Shown in pieces: positions 26,225-34,200 of a DNA stretch of 64,000 bases. The DNA comes from Gordonia gummivorans. GTDB taxonomy: Bacteria; Actinomycetota; Actinomycetes; Mycobacteriales; Mycobacteriaceae. A program made the position numbers and the translations under genes. The DNA is taken from NCBI RefSeq assembly GCF_022513585.1, contig NZ_JAKWBF010000006.1:124001-188000 (forward strand), in the 5' to 3' direction. The stretch's first letter is position 1. The number at the start of each line of letters is the position of its first letter. The notes under the pieces were generated by a model, which searched no databases, was not told the origin of the DNA, and saw only the letters and a program-made list of their open reading frames with translations.

Positions 26225-27985
26225 CTAATTCGTCAGCTGCCAGCCTTGTGCGCTCTCGAGTCGATGCCAGAACCGGGCGTATGTCCCGTCGGTGGCGATC
26301 AGTTCCTCGTGTCTGCCCTGCGCTTCGACGCGGCCCTCGGCGTCGAGGGCGATGATCGTGTCTGCGCCGGCGATGGTCGCCAGGCGATGGGCGATGATGA
26401 TCACCGTGGCCTGTGCGCGCAATCGCTCGACGGCGGCGACGATATTGGCTTCGTTCTCGATGTCGAGTGCCGACGTCGCTTCGTCGAGGAGGACGATCGG
26501 CGCTTGCTTGAGCAGTGCCCGCGCGATCGCCACACGCTGACGTTCGCCGCCCGACAGCCCTCGGCCGCCTTCTCCCACTTGCGTATTCCAGCCGTCGGGC
26601 AGGCGGGCGGCGATCTCGGTGACGCCCGCGAGGTCGGCCGCCTCGCGGACCTCGGCGTCGGTCGCGTCCGCTCGGCCCACTCGGACGTTGGCCTCGAGGG
26701 TGTCGTCGAAGAGGTAGACGTCCTGGAACACCATCGACAGCTGGCCCATCAGTTGTTCGGTGGTCTGTTCGGTGACGGGCACCCCGCCGACCAGCACACG
26801 CCCGGTGTCGACGTCGTAGAAGCGGCTGATGACGCGGGCGATGGTCGTCTTGCCGCCACCCGACGGTCCGACGAGGGCCACCATCGACCCGGCGGGAACG
26901 GTCATCGAGACGTTGCGCAGCGCGGGTGCGGATGCGCCGGGGTAGGTGAAGGTGACGTCATCGAGTTCGACGGTTCCCGGCTTGGTCAGTGCGACAGTCG
27001 TGTTCGGTTCGGGAAGCGGCGTCGCGGTCAGCACCTCGTCGAGGCCGTCGAGGAGGGGGCGGCGCGATTCGAGCGCCATTGCACTGGTGGTGATGGCCGA
27101 GACCGTCGAGGTGAATCGGAGTGCGAGTCCGATGAAGGCCAGTGCCGGAATGGGTTCCAGCGAGCCGTCGATGGCGAGTGACCCGGTCACCGTGATCAGG
27201 ACAACGATCACACCTTGGGTCACCATGCCGCTCAGCAACATTCCCACTGTTTCGAGCCACAAGCCTTTGGTCTTTGCTTTGTAGGTGTCGTCGAGGGCTT
27301 GACTCAGGGGCCGGTAATCGTCGCTCCGATCGCAGGACCGGAGTGCGCCCTGGCATTGGGCGTACTCCACCACTCGATTGGCCAAATTCACTTCCTGCGG
27401 ATCGTGAATGGCGCGTCCTTTGCGCATCAGCGCCGTCGACGCCAGGGTGATGAGCACGAACACCGGAACCGCAACGGTCAGAATGAGTCCGAGAGTCGGA
27501 TCCCAGAACCACGCGGCGACGATGATCACGAACGCAGCGGTGCTGCGAGACACGAGCGGCCCGAACATGTGCGCAAAGATCTCGCCGGCCGACATCAACT
27601 CCGACGACACCATCCGGGACAGCGCCCCGGCCGCCGGCCGTGCGAACCAACCGAGTGGTTGCTTGGCCACCTGGTCGCCGACCAGCCGGTGCAGACTCCG
27701 CAGGAAGTCCAGCGCGACTGCGTAATTCGCGCTCTCCGAGAAGTAGTGTAGGCCAAAGCCGACGACGGAGAGAATGCCGAGTACCCAGAGCCAGCCGGCG
27801 AGGCCCATGCCCCAGACCGGGGTGCCCTGCGCCAGCGTGGTGATGGTGGGGAGCAGCGCCGCGAGCGCAACGCCCTCAACCAGGCCGACGATGATGCTCC
27901 CGGCGATGGCAGGCCGCATGTTTTCCGGATGCGAGACCATGCGCTTCATGCGCGGGACGATGTCGATGAGGGGGAGTGTGGTCAT
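26225..27985 (-). CDS. ABC transporter, fused permease-ATPase (subunit 2)
   Basis: This 586-residue type IV ABC half-transporter has six membrane segments in the first 300 residues. The ATPase has Walker A GPSGGGKTT, signature LSGGERQRVAIARA, Walker B IVLLDEATSALD and switch IIIAHRLATI. The start ATG 27985 overlaps the stop of the first subunit (ATGA), so the two are made as a pair, probably a heterodimer. The arrangement resembles IrtAB/YbtPQ siderophore systems, and the iron-box-like site upstream supports this. Confidence 0.88.
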   Translation of the reverse strand: MTTLPLIDIVPRMKRMVSHPENMRPAIAGSIIVGLVEGVALAALLPTITTLAQGTPVWGMGLAGWLWVLGILSVVGFGLHYFSESANYAVALDFLRSLHRLVGDQVAKQPLGWFARPAAGALSRMVSSELMSAGEIFAHMFGPLVSRSTAAFVIIVAAWFWDPTLGLILTVAVPVFVLITLASTALMRKGRAIHDPQEVNLANRVVEYAQCQGALRSCDRSDDYRPLSQALDDTYKAKTKGLWLETVGMLLSGMVTQGVIVVLITVTGSLAIDGSLEPIPALAFIGLALRFTSTVSAITTSAMALESRRPLLDGLDEVLTATPLPEPNTTVALTKPGTVELDDVTFTYPGASAPALRNVSMTVPAGSMVALVGPSGGGKTTIARVISRFYDVDTGRVLVGGVPVTEQTTEQLMGQLSMVFQDVYLFDDTLEANVRVGRADATDAEVREAADLAGVTEIAARLPDGWNTQVGEGGRGLSGGERQRVAIARALLKQAPIVLLDEATSALDIENEANIVAAVERLRAQATVIIIAHRLATIAGADTIIALDAEGRVEAQGRHEELIATDGTYARFWHRLESAQGWQLTN

Positions 27986-29823
27986 TTCTGAACTCGCTTC
28001 GCCGCGCCGGTGAGTTTCCACAGCCGCGCATAGTCGGGATTGTCCTGGAGCTCTTCGTGTTTGCCGATCGCTGTCACGTGGCCGTCGTTGACGACGATGA
28101 TCTGGTCGACCCCCTTGATGACCTCGGGGCGGTGGGCGATCACCAGAACCGTTCGGCCATGCGCGAGCGTCGACAGTGCTTGCTGGATCTGGTGTTCGGA
28201 CTCCGGGTCGGTCAGCGCGGTCGCCTCATCGAGGATGAGGATCGGTGCGTCGACGAGGACGGCGCGGGCGATCGCGATGCGCTGTGCCTGGCCTCCGGAC
28301 AAGCCGGAGTCGGCACCGTACACCGTGTCGAATCCGTGTGGAAGAGACTCGATCTCGTCGAGGATACGGGCGGCGCCGGCCGCTCGTCGTACCTCGTCGT
28401 CGGTGGCATGCGGCCGACCCAGGCTGATGTTGTCGCGGATGCTGATGTTGAGGAGTTGAGCGTCTTGCAGCACAAAACCCACCCTGGAATAGAGGTCGGG
28501 CAGGTGGGCGATCGGGACGCCGCCGATGCTGATGGTTCCCGATCGCGGGTCGTCGAAGCGGGCGAGAAGGGTCGCGATCGTGGACTTTCCTGAGCCTGAC
28601 GGTCCGATGAGGGCGGTGACGGTGCCCTCCGGCAACGTGAAGCTCACGTCGTCCACGGCGAGGATCGCGTCTGGGCCGGTGCCGTAGGAGTAGCTCACGT
28701 GGTCGAATGTCACTTCATGTGAACGTAATTCGTGGGGCACTGTCTCGTCTGCGCTGGGGAGGATCGGAGTGTTGGCCAAGTCGACGAGTCGCAGCGCCGA
28801 CGCGCCGGCGATCTGCTGTGACCACATCGAGTGCATCAGGGTCTCGAGTGCGTAGGGGATCAGCAGGGCGATGAGCGACGTCGCGAGCACATCGGCCGTG
28901 GATACGATGCCGTTGTGTACGAGGATCGAACCGATCCCGATGTTGATGACCAGGATCAACGGAACTGCGAGGAACGACATCCCGAGTGCGGACACCCGGA
29001 TCAGCGGCTTGACCCACTCGGAGTAGAAATCGTAGAACTCGTCGGCGGCGTCCTGATAGTTGCGGTGCGAACGTCCCACGCGCCCAAAGGCCTTCACCAC
29101 GGCGATCCCGGTGACGAACTCGACCATGCGGGCCGAGACCGTCGACAGGCGCTGATCCATCTCGGCGGTCTTGCCGCCCATCCCGCGCATGGACAAGCTC
29201 ATCGCGCCGACGTACAGCGGGAGAGTGGCGATGGCCAACAGGCCCAGGCGCCAGTCGATGACGAAGCTGTAGACCATCAAGGCCAGCGGCATCACGATGG
29301 CCATGGTGCCGTCGACCGGCTGGTGGGCGATGAGCTGGTGGATGGTTCCGATGTCGTCCTGCAGGCCCTTGCGCACTCGCCCCGAGTTGGTGGAAGTGAA
29401 CCACGCGAGAGGTACCCGCGCGAATCTACGCACCAGTCGCAGCTGGATGACGTGACCGAGCTTGACGTCGGCGAAATGCGTGACGAGCAGCGCGATCAGG
29501 TAGACGAACAGTCGTAAGGCGAAGGTGATCACCAGGATTCGAATCCAGCGTTCGACTTCGTCGCGGTCGACTGCGGTGCCCGTGTTGTAGGCGTCGAGCA
29601 GCACGTCGCCGATGTGCACCAGTGCGACATAGGGGAATACCGCGAGGATGCCGGAGATCACGGCGAGAATCCGGCCGATCGCGAGTTGTCCCGCAACCGG
29701 TTTCATCAGGTCCTTGAGAGCCCGAGCGTCCGCCTTCTGTTGTGCCTTGTGCTCCTCGGCCGGATCGGGCTCGAGGCCGTGCTCGTCCGACTGGTCGGTC
29801 GGTGAAGATGTAGCCGTCGTCAT
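27982..29823 (-). CDS. ABC transporter, fused permease-ATPase (subunit 1)
   Basis: This 613-residue half-transporter has a hydrophilic N-terminus (DQSDEHGLEPDPAEEHKAQQ), a six-segment membrane domain, and an ATPase with Walker A GPSGSGKST, signature LSGGQAQRIAIARA, Walker B ILILDEATALTD. The D-loop lacks the usual SALD (it reads TALTD), which suggests asymmetric heterodimer sites. It is the first gene of the operon; an iron-box-like site lies 32 nt upstream. The siderophore-IrtA homology is a judgement from overall sequence, and no SIP reductase domain is present. Confidence 0.88.
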   Translation of the reverse strand: MTTATSSPTDQSDEHGLEPDPAEEHKAQQKADARALKDLMKPVAGQLAIGRILAVISGILAVFPYVALVHIGDVLLDAYNTGTAVDRDEVERWIRILVITFALRLFVYLIALLVTHFADVKLGHVIQLRLVRRFARVPLAWFTSTNSGRVRKGLQDDIGTIHQLIAHQPVDGTMAIVMPLALMVYSFVIDWRLGLLAIATLPLYVGAMSLSMRGMGGKTAEMDQRLSTVSARMVEFVTGIAVVKAFGRVGRSHRNYQDAADEFYDFYSEWVKPLIRVSALGMSFLAVPLILVINIGIGSILVHNGIVSTADVLATSLIALLIPYALETLMHSMWSQQIAGASALRLVDLANTPILPSADETVPHELRSHEVTFDHVSYSYGTGPDAILAVDDVSFTLPEGTVTALIGPSGSGKSTIATLLARFDDPRSGTISIGGVPIAHLPDLYSRVGFVLQDAQLLNISIRDNISLGRPHATDDEVRRAAGAARILDEIESLPHGFDTVYGADSGLSGGQAQRIAIARAVLVDAPILILDEATALTDPESEHQIQQALSTLAHGRTVLVIAHRPEVIKGVDQIIVVNDGHVTAIGKHEELQDNPDYARLWKLTGAAKRVQK

Positions 29824-29854
29824 GGACGCTCCCGAACGTAGGAGAGAATGGAAC

Positions 29855-29873
29855 TTAGGGTAACCATACTCAT
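29855..29873. promoter_or_regulatory. Iron-box-like (IdeR/DmdR) site
   Basis: TTAGGGTAACCATACTCAT matches about 14 of 19 positions of the IdeR/DmdR consensus TTAGGTTAGGCTAACCTAA, counting S and W alternatives. It lies just upstream of the ABC exporter operon start on the minus strand. It would imply iron repression. Confidence 0.45.
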
Positions 29874-29936
29874 TTGTGAATGGGCTTCAGTTTAGGAGTC
29901 GTCCGGGTCGAGCACAAGGGCGAATTGCGAGTGTCG

Positions 29937-29998
29937 AAGCCCCTCCGCTGCGAGATGCGACGCCTCGCGCCTCGAGCACCGTCAGGGAGCGGAGGAGG
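29937..29998. repeat. Dispersed repeat at the 3' end of the zinc permease gene
   Basis: GTCGAAGCCCCTCCGCTGCG...GAGCACCGTCAGGGAGCGGAGG contains the CAGGGAGCGG end shared by other copies. The permease stop (29982-29984) and its last two or three residues (SSAP) lie in the repeat. Confidence 0.6.
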
Positions 29999-30911
29999 TC
30001 CCGGCAGGTGTCGTGTGCGTCTGGGTGCCGTGGCTGGGCGGCGCCGTGTCGTCGAGTGCCTGTGCCGTGGCGCGAACACGTTTGCTGCTCACCCAGACGA
30101 TCAACCAGAACGCGCAGACGATCGAAACGATGAGGAAGCTCGGCGGCATGTTGTACATCGCGGACAGTGTCAGACCTGCGCCGACGGCGACAACGCTGAT
30201 GAGCGTCGAGATTGCCATTGCCCGGGCCGGCCGGGGAGTGAGCATGATCGCCGTTGCGGCCGGGGTGACCACGAGAGCAAACAGCAGAAGAGTGCCCACG
30301 GCCTGTACCGCCATCGTCACCGCCAGACCCAGCAGGGCCATGAACAGAATCGACAACGTACGGATCGGAACACCTTTGGCTTCAGCCACTCCCGGATTCA
30401 CCGAGGTGTACAGCAGCGGCCGATAGACGAATCCGATACACACCGCGAGAACGGCGAGCATGGCGGTGAAGGCGAGCAGCTGCTGATTCGAGATGGCCAG
30501 CAGGTTGCCGAACAAGACGTTGGTCATCGTCGACGAACTCTTGGTGGCCAGCGAATTGAAGAACAGTCCGAGCCCGGTTGCGAAGGCCAGCACGGTGCCG
30601 GTGATCACCTCGCGTTCGCCGGCCTTCTTACCGAGGAAGCCGATGACGAGTGCGCCACCGATACAGAAGGCGCCGAGCCCCAACGTGACCGGAACCCCGA
30701 TGAGGACTGCCCCGGTGGCGCCGGGAAGACCGATGTGCGCGAGTGCGTGCGCGGCGAACGAGGTGTTGCGGACGACGGTGAAGTAGCCCACCAGTCCGGC
30801 CGCCAGGGCGACGAGAATGCCGCCGACGAGCGCGTTCTGCATGAACGGTGATGTGAGGATGTCCCACCAGTTGGACTGGTACCCGATGGCCAGAGTTGTC
30901 GTCGTCATCAC
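29982..30911 (-). CDS. Zinc/manganese ABC transporter permease (ABC-3 family)
   Basis: This 309-residue integral membrane protein of the ZnuB/AztB type has about eight membrane segments. FMQNALVGGILVALAAGLVGYFTVVRNTSFAAHALAHIGLPG and GVPIRTLSILFMALLGLAVTMAVQAVGTLLLFALVVTPAATA are family blocks. The GTG start at 30911 follows the ATPase stop by 2 nt; ATG 30908 is also possible. It is the third gene of the zinc importer operon. The last residues come from a dispersed repeat. Confidence 0.9.
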   Translation of the reverse strand: MMTTTTLAIGYQSNWWDILTSPFMQNALVGGILVALAAGLVGYFTVVRNTSFAAHALAHIGLPGATGAVLIGVPVTLGLGAFCIGGALVIGFLGKKAGEREVITGTVLAFATGLGLFFNSLATKSSSTMTNVLFGNLLAISNQQLLAFTAMLAVLAVCIGFVYRPLLYTSVNPGVAEAKGVPIRTLSILFMALLGLAVTMAVQAVGTLLLFALVVTPAATAIMLTPRPARAMAISTLISVVAVGAGLTLSAMYNMPPSFLIVSIVCAFWLIVWVSSKRVRATAQALDDTAPPSHGTQTHTTPAGTSSAP

Positions 30912-30913
30912 GG

Positions 30914-31696
30914 TCAGACGCTCCTCGTGTAGAGATCGCCCTGTGGGGTGCGGAGGACCTGGACGCGCGTGCCGTACAGGTGGGTCAGGAGGTCTTCGTC
31001 GATCACGTCGTCGGTCGCGGCATAGTGTGCGTGGCCGTCGAGGAGGTAGATGGCCCCGCTCAAGACGGGTAGGAACGGATTGAGGTCGTGGGCGACCACC
31101 AGAATGGTCACTGACATCTCTTGCTGGATCTTGGTGAGAAGACTGACGATCTCATGCTGGCTACGCAGGTCCAACGAGGCGAGCGGTTCGTCGAGGATCA
31201 CCATATCTGGTTGGGAGACAAGCGCTTCGGCGATGGCCACCCGCTGGCGCTGACCCCCGGAGAGGGACGCCAGGCGGGAATCGGCGAAGGACTCCGCGTT
31301 GACGGCGCGCAGTGCGTCGTCAACACGACGTCTGTCGGACGCCGAGGTGGGGCTGAATGCCCAACGTCGACCGGTCAATCCGAGAAGAACGGCGTCGCGT
31401 GCGCGGATGGCTCCACCGCTGATCTCGGCGTAATGCTGTGGGACGTAACCGATGCGATCCCGTTCGGCGCCGGGAGCCTCGCCGAACACCCGCAGCGATC
31501 CTTCGCTGGGGATCAACCCGAGGATCATCTGGAGAAGGGTGGTCTTGCCCGATCCGTTGGTGCCGATGACCGCATAGATGCCGCCGGCCGGGATCTCGAA
31601 CGTCGCCTGCGACCAGATCACCCGACCACCCCGAACCGCGCTGACATCCGAGAATGCCAGCGCAGTGGTACTGCCGTCCTCAGACTTGGACACCAA
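30914..31696 (-). CDS. Zinc/manganese ABC transporter ATPase
   Basis: This 260-residue ATPase has Walker A GTNGSGKTT, Q-loop YVPQHY, signature LSGGQRQRVAIAEA, Walker B MVILDEPLASLD and switch VVAHDLNPF, typical of ZnuC/AztA proteins. It overlaps the binding-protein gene by 17 nt and is 2 nt from the permease gene. Confidence 0.9.
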   Translation of the reverse strand: MVSKSEDGSTTALAFSDVSAVRGGRVIWSQATFEIPAGGIYAVIGTNGSGKTTLLQMILGLIPSEGSLRVFGEAPGAERDRIGYVPQHYAEISGGAIRARDAVLLGLTGRRWAFSPTSASDRRRVDDALRAVNAESFADSRLASLSGGQRQRVAIAEALVSQPDMVILDEPLASLDLRSQHEIVSLLTKIQQEMSVTILVVAHDLNPFLPVLSGAIYLLDGHAHYAATDDVIDEDLLTHLYGTRVQVLRTPQGDLYTRSV

Positions 31697-32630
31697 GCGC
31701 CTTCGCCAGGGCAGTCAGCTGTGCCACCTGCCAGGCCGCAAACGAATCCTGGCCCGGCGGAACGGTTTCGGTCACCTCGACCACCGGGACGCCGGCGGAC
31801 TCGGCGGCGGAACGGATCTGTGCGGGGATCGACCCTTCGGTCTGGCTGTTGTAGATCAGCACGTTGATCTGCTTGCCGGCGAGCGCGCTGGTGAAGGCGG
31901 TGATGTCACCGGGTGAGGGGTCGCTCTCCGCGGCCGCCGCAGCACGGAATCCCGCAGGAGTCTTGTCCATCAGGCCCACAGCTTGGGCCATGTAGTCGAA
32001 GACGCCCTCGGTCGCGCCGTAGGTTTTGCCGGTCGCCCCGGCCTTGATCTTGGTGATCAGGTCATTGTAGGGGGCCATCGAGGTGTTGAAGGACTGACGC
32101 TGCGTCGCGAAGTACTCGGCGCCCTTCGAGTCGATCTTGGTCAGCTCGGCGGTCACCGCATCGGCCACCGCAGTCACCGCGGTCGGCGAGTACCAGAGGT
32201 GGGGATTGGCGCCTTCGGCGGTGTTGGTCACCTTTGCCGCATCGACTGTCGGAGCCTTGGTGCCCGACGACGCTGCGAGCTTGGACGCCCATGAGTCGTA
32301 GTCGGCACCGTTGACCACCACGAGTTGCGCGTCGGTGAAGGCGGCGCCGTCTGCCGGGCTGGGCTCGTAGTCGTGCGGGTCGACCGAACTGCTGGCCAGG
32401 ATGGTCTTGACCTCGGTGCACTTGCCGCCGAGTTCGGAGACGATGTCGCCCCACTGGTCGACGCTGACGACGACCTTGATCGGGGTGATGGGACACGCAG
32501 GCGCAGAGGCGGCAGGACCGGACGGGGACGCGTCTTCGGTGTTGGAAGTACATCCGACGAGACCCAGGGGCAGTAGAAGAAGGGCAGCGGCCGACAGCTT
32601 GATTCGGCGGGGGATGAGCGGCATATGCAT
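31680..32630 (-). CDS. Zinc ABC transporter substrate-binding lipoprotein
   Basis: This 316-residue cluster A-I metal-binding protein has a lipobox LVGC near residue 26. Metal-binding positions of the family are seen at SVDPHDYEPSPADG, NPHLWYSP and TEGVFDYMAQAVG, and the C-terminal IYNSQTEGSIPAQIR includes a likely fourth ligand. The ATG at 32630 (or 32624) is chosen; a TTG farther upstream lies inside the operator and was rejected. The Zur-like palindrome overlaps this start. Confidence 0.88.
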   Translation of the reverse strand: MHMPLIPRRIKLSAAALLLLPLGLVGCTSNTEDASPSGPAASAPACPITPIKVVVSVDQWGDIVSELGGKCTEVKTILASSSVDPHDYEPSPADGAAFTDAQLVVVNGADYDSWASKLAASSGTKAPTVDAAKVTNTAEGANPHLWYSPTAVTAVADAVTAELTKIDSKGAEYFATQRQSFNTSMAPYNDLITKIKAGATGKTYGATEGVFDYMAQAVGLMDKTPAGFRAAAAAESDPSPGDITAFTSALAGKQINVLIYNSQTEGSIPAQIRSAAESAGVPVVEVTETVPPGQDSFAAWQVAQLTALAKALGVQV

Positions 32631-32645
32631 AACGATAATCGATAT
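32629..32645. promoter_or_regulatory. Zur-like palindrome at the zinc importer start
   Basis: ATAACGATAATCGATAT is a 17-bp palindrome with two mismatched position pairs (apart from the centre). It overlaps the binding-protein start codon. The position next to a zinc importer, together with the L36 paralogue, suggests Zur binding. Confidence 0.6.
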
Positions 32646-32703
32646 CAACTAGCGTCGCGAAGTCGGTGCCCGGAACTAGCGACTCGACGCAGGTCGAAGC
32701 CGG

Positions 32704-32826
32704 TCATCCTTGACGCGCCTTGAACCGCGGGTTCGCCTTGTTGATCACATAGATTCGGCCCTTGCGTTTGACCACCTGTGAACCCGGCTGATTCTTCAGC
32801 GACCGGATTGATGCACGTACCTTCAT
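32704..32826 (-). CDS. rpmJ: Ribosomal protein L36, zinc-free (C-minus) paralogue
   Basis: This 40-residue protein reads [20 protein letters not shown] with [19 protein letters not shown], a type B L36. The Cys residues that bind zinc in the standard form are absent. It is immediately upstream of the zinc importer operon on the same strand, and a palindrome precedes it, so it is expected to be induced under zinc limitation to replace the zinc-binding form. ATG 32826 is the only reasonable start; GGACTC lies 4 nt upstream of it. Confidence 0.93.
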   Translation of the reverse strand: MKVRASIRSLKNQPGSQVVKRKGRIYVINKANPRFKARQG

Positions 32827-32842
32827 GTCGGAGTCCTCTCGT

Positions 32843-32863
32843 TAATGACAACAATTGCCATTA
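32843..32863. promoter_or_regulatory. Zur-like palindrome upstream of rpmJ
   Basis: TAATGACAACAATTGCCATTA (arms TAATG.CAA / TTG.CATTA) lies 17 nt upstream of the rpmJ start, in a promoter position. It probably controls both rpmJ and, by readthrough, the zinc importer genes. Confidence 0.65.
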
Positions 32864-32903
32864 GAGCACATCCGGGGGAAGCCCTGCTCGCGCCGGCGGT
32901 GGC

Positions 32904-33554
32904 TCAGTCGAGCAGGTACGTCTTGATCATTGCCTTCCACAGATCCAGGTGCGGATCGGTGGTGGGATCGCGTCGGTCGATGAGGTACGTCGTGGCGGCA
33001 CCGCGCATGCTACTGAGCAGGACCGGGAAGAGTTCGCGATAGCGCGGGCGTGAGGTGAGGTCCTCGCCGAGGAACCCGGCGACGGCCTGACGCACGATCA
33101 GGCCGATCTCCCTCTCCGTCGGCAGCAATGCCTGCCGTAGGTTCTCGTTGTTGCGCGCGGCGATCCACAACTCCATCGACGCCACGAAGTAGGGCTGGTG
33201 GAAGGTCGACCAGCCGGTGTCGACGGCCAGCGAGATCCGGGCGATGGGGTCGTCGGGCCACTCGACCTGTAGCGGCAGCTCTTCAATCCGGGTCCGGGCA
33301 AGGTGCTCGACCGCTGCCATCAAGAGGGCGTCACGCGATGGGAAGTGATGCAGCATGCGGCCGCGGGAAACCCGGGCTTCGTCCTGGATCGCCACCGTCG
33401 TCGCACCCGCATACCCGCGTTCGACGAGAACGCGGATCGCGGCGTCGAGCACGCGGGTGCGCGTCACGTCGCTGCGATGCTGACGTGACTGTTGAATGTC
33501 CGCAGTCAAGTGGCTGCTGCCCACATCCGCATCGTAGCTGTCGGTGATGCTCAC
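32904..33554 (-). CDS. TetR-family regulator
   Basis: This 216-residue regulator has a helix-turn-helix in RTRVLDAAIRVLVERGYAGATTVAIQDEARVSRGRMLHHFPSRDALLMAAV followed by a helical ligand domain. The start is GTG 33554, overlapping the stop of the truncated luciferase-like gene (GTGA). The N-terminal arm of about 30 residues is unusually long, so a later start is possible. The ligand is unknown. Confidence 0.85.
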   Translation of the reverse strand: MSITDSYDADVGSSHLTADIQQSRQHRSDVTRTRVLDAAIRVLVERGYAGATTVAIQDEARVSRGRMLHHFPSRDALLMAAVEHLARTRIEELPLQVEWPDDPIARISLAVDTGWSTFHQPYFVASMELWIAARNNENLRQALLPTEREIGLIVRQAVAGFLGEDLTSRPRYRELFPVLLSSMRGAATTYLIDRRDPTTDPHLDLWKAMIKTYLLD

Positions 33555-34045
33555 CTGGGCTTCAGAAGTCGAGGACGTTCGTTGGCCCAGAGCGTGCGCA
33601 TCGCGTCGATGTAGTCGGCGGTACGTTTGCCACGACGCTCAAACGGCACCCCGAGCGCATCGAATTCTTCTCGTGCCCAACCGATTCCCACGCCGAAGGT
33701 AAACCTCCCGCGACTCAAGCGGTCGAGGGAGGCCACCTGCTTGGCCATGATCAGCGGATTGTGTTCCGGTAGGAGTACCACTCCCGTGGCCAGCCGGATC
33801 CTCGAGGTGTGCGCGGCCGCGAAACTCAGGCAGGCCATCGGGTCGAGCCAGTCGGCTTCGGCGGGCACCGCTATGCGCCCGTCGGCTGTGTACGGATAAC
33901 GCGACGTCGGGTCGTCGACCATCACGACGTGTTCACCGCACCAGAGTGTGGCGAAACCTCGGTCCTCTGCATGCCGTGCGGTCGCGGCGATGATGTCCGG
34001 ATCGGCTCCGGTGCCGATGCCCAGGGCGTGCAGGCCTATCTGCAT
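33551..34045 (-). CDS. Luciferase-like (LLM, F420-type) oxidoreductase, truncated
   Basis: This 164-residue protein matches the N-terminal half of F420-dependent LLM-class enzymes: GIGTGADPDIIAATARHAEDRGFATLWCGEHVV, SRIRLATGVVLLPEHNPLIMAKQVASLDRLSRGRFTFGVGIGW, GVPFERRGKRTADYIDAMRTLW. Family members are usually around 280-300 residues. The reading ends at ERPRLLKPR, directly at the start of the TetR gene, with no continuation in another frame. About 130 residues are missing, so it is probably a deletion remnant or non-functional. Confidence 0.82.
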   Translation of the reverse strand: MQIGLHALGIGTGADPDIIAATARHAEDRGFATLWCGEHVVMVDDPTSRYPYTADGRIAVPAEADWLDPMACLSFAAAHTSRIRLATGVVLLPEHNPLIMAKQVASLDRLSRGRFTFGVGIGWAREEFDALGVPFERRGKRTADYIDAMRTLWANERPRLLKPR

Positions 34046-34124
34046 GTCAATCCTTCCGTGCGGTGGCGCGGTTTGTCTTCGTCATCGAGTGATGATGCCG
34101 TGTAGCGACATGGTCGCGCAGGCG

Positions 34125-34169
34125 TGTGCCGTAGATCTACGCCACCCAGTGACCTAGAACTACGGCACA
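34125..34169. repeat. 15-bp inverted repeat between LLM and PH-domain genes
   Basis: TGTGCCGTAGATCTA (34125-34139) pairs with TAGAACTACGGCACA (34155-34169) with one mismatch around a 15-nt loop. It lies downstream of the bPH2 operon and upstream of the LLM remnant. It may be a terminator or an operator. No gene is seen in the 155-nt gap. Confidence 0.6.
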
Positions 34170-34200
34170 AGCCAGGTGCGTGTCCGCCGAACTCGCCGGA

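Noticed and set aside
32631..32648. TTG start at 32648 for the zinc-binding lipoprotein
   Set aside because: It would translate the Zur-like palindrome and has no ribosome site; ATG 32630 or 32624 gives a normal signal peptide.
32645..32854. A 69-codon frame over the rpmJ region
   Set aside because: The L36 protein is encoded in a different frame at 32704-32826 with a perfect family match; the longer frame is a shadow.
34125..34169. A tRNA-like or riboswitch structure
   Set aside because: Only one stem is present, with no conserved tRNA loops or riboswitch core; it is a plain inverted repeat.
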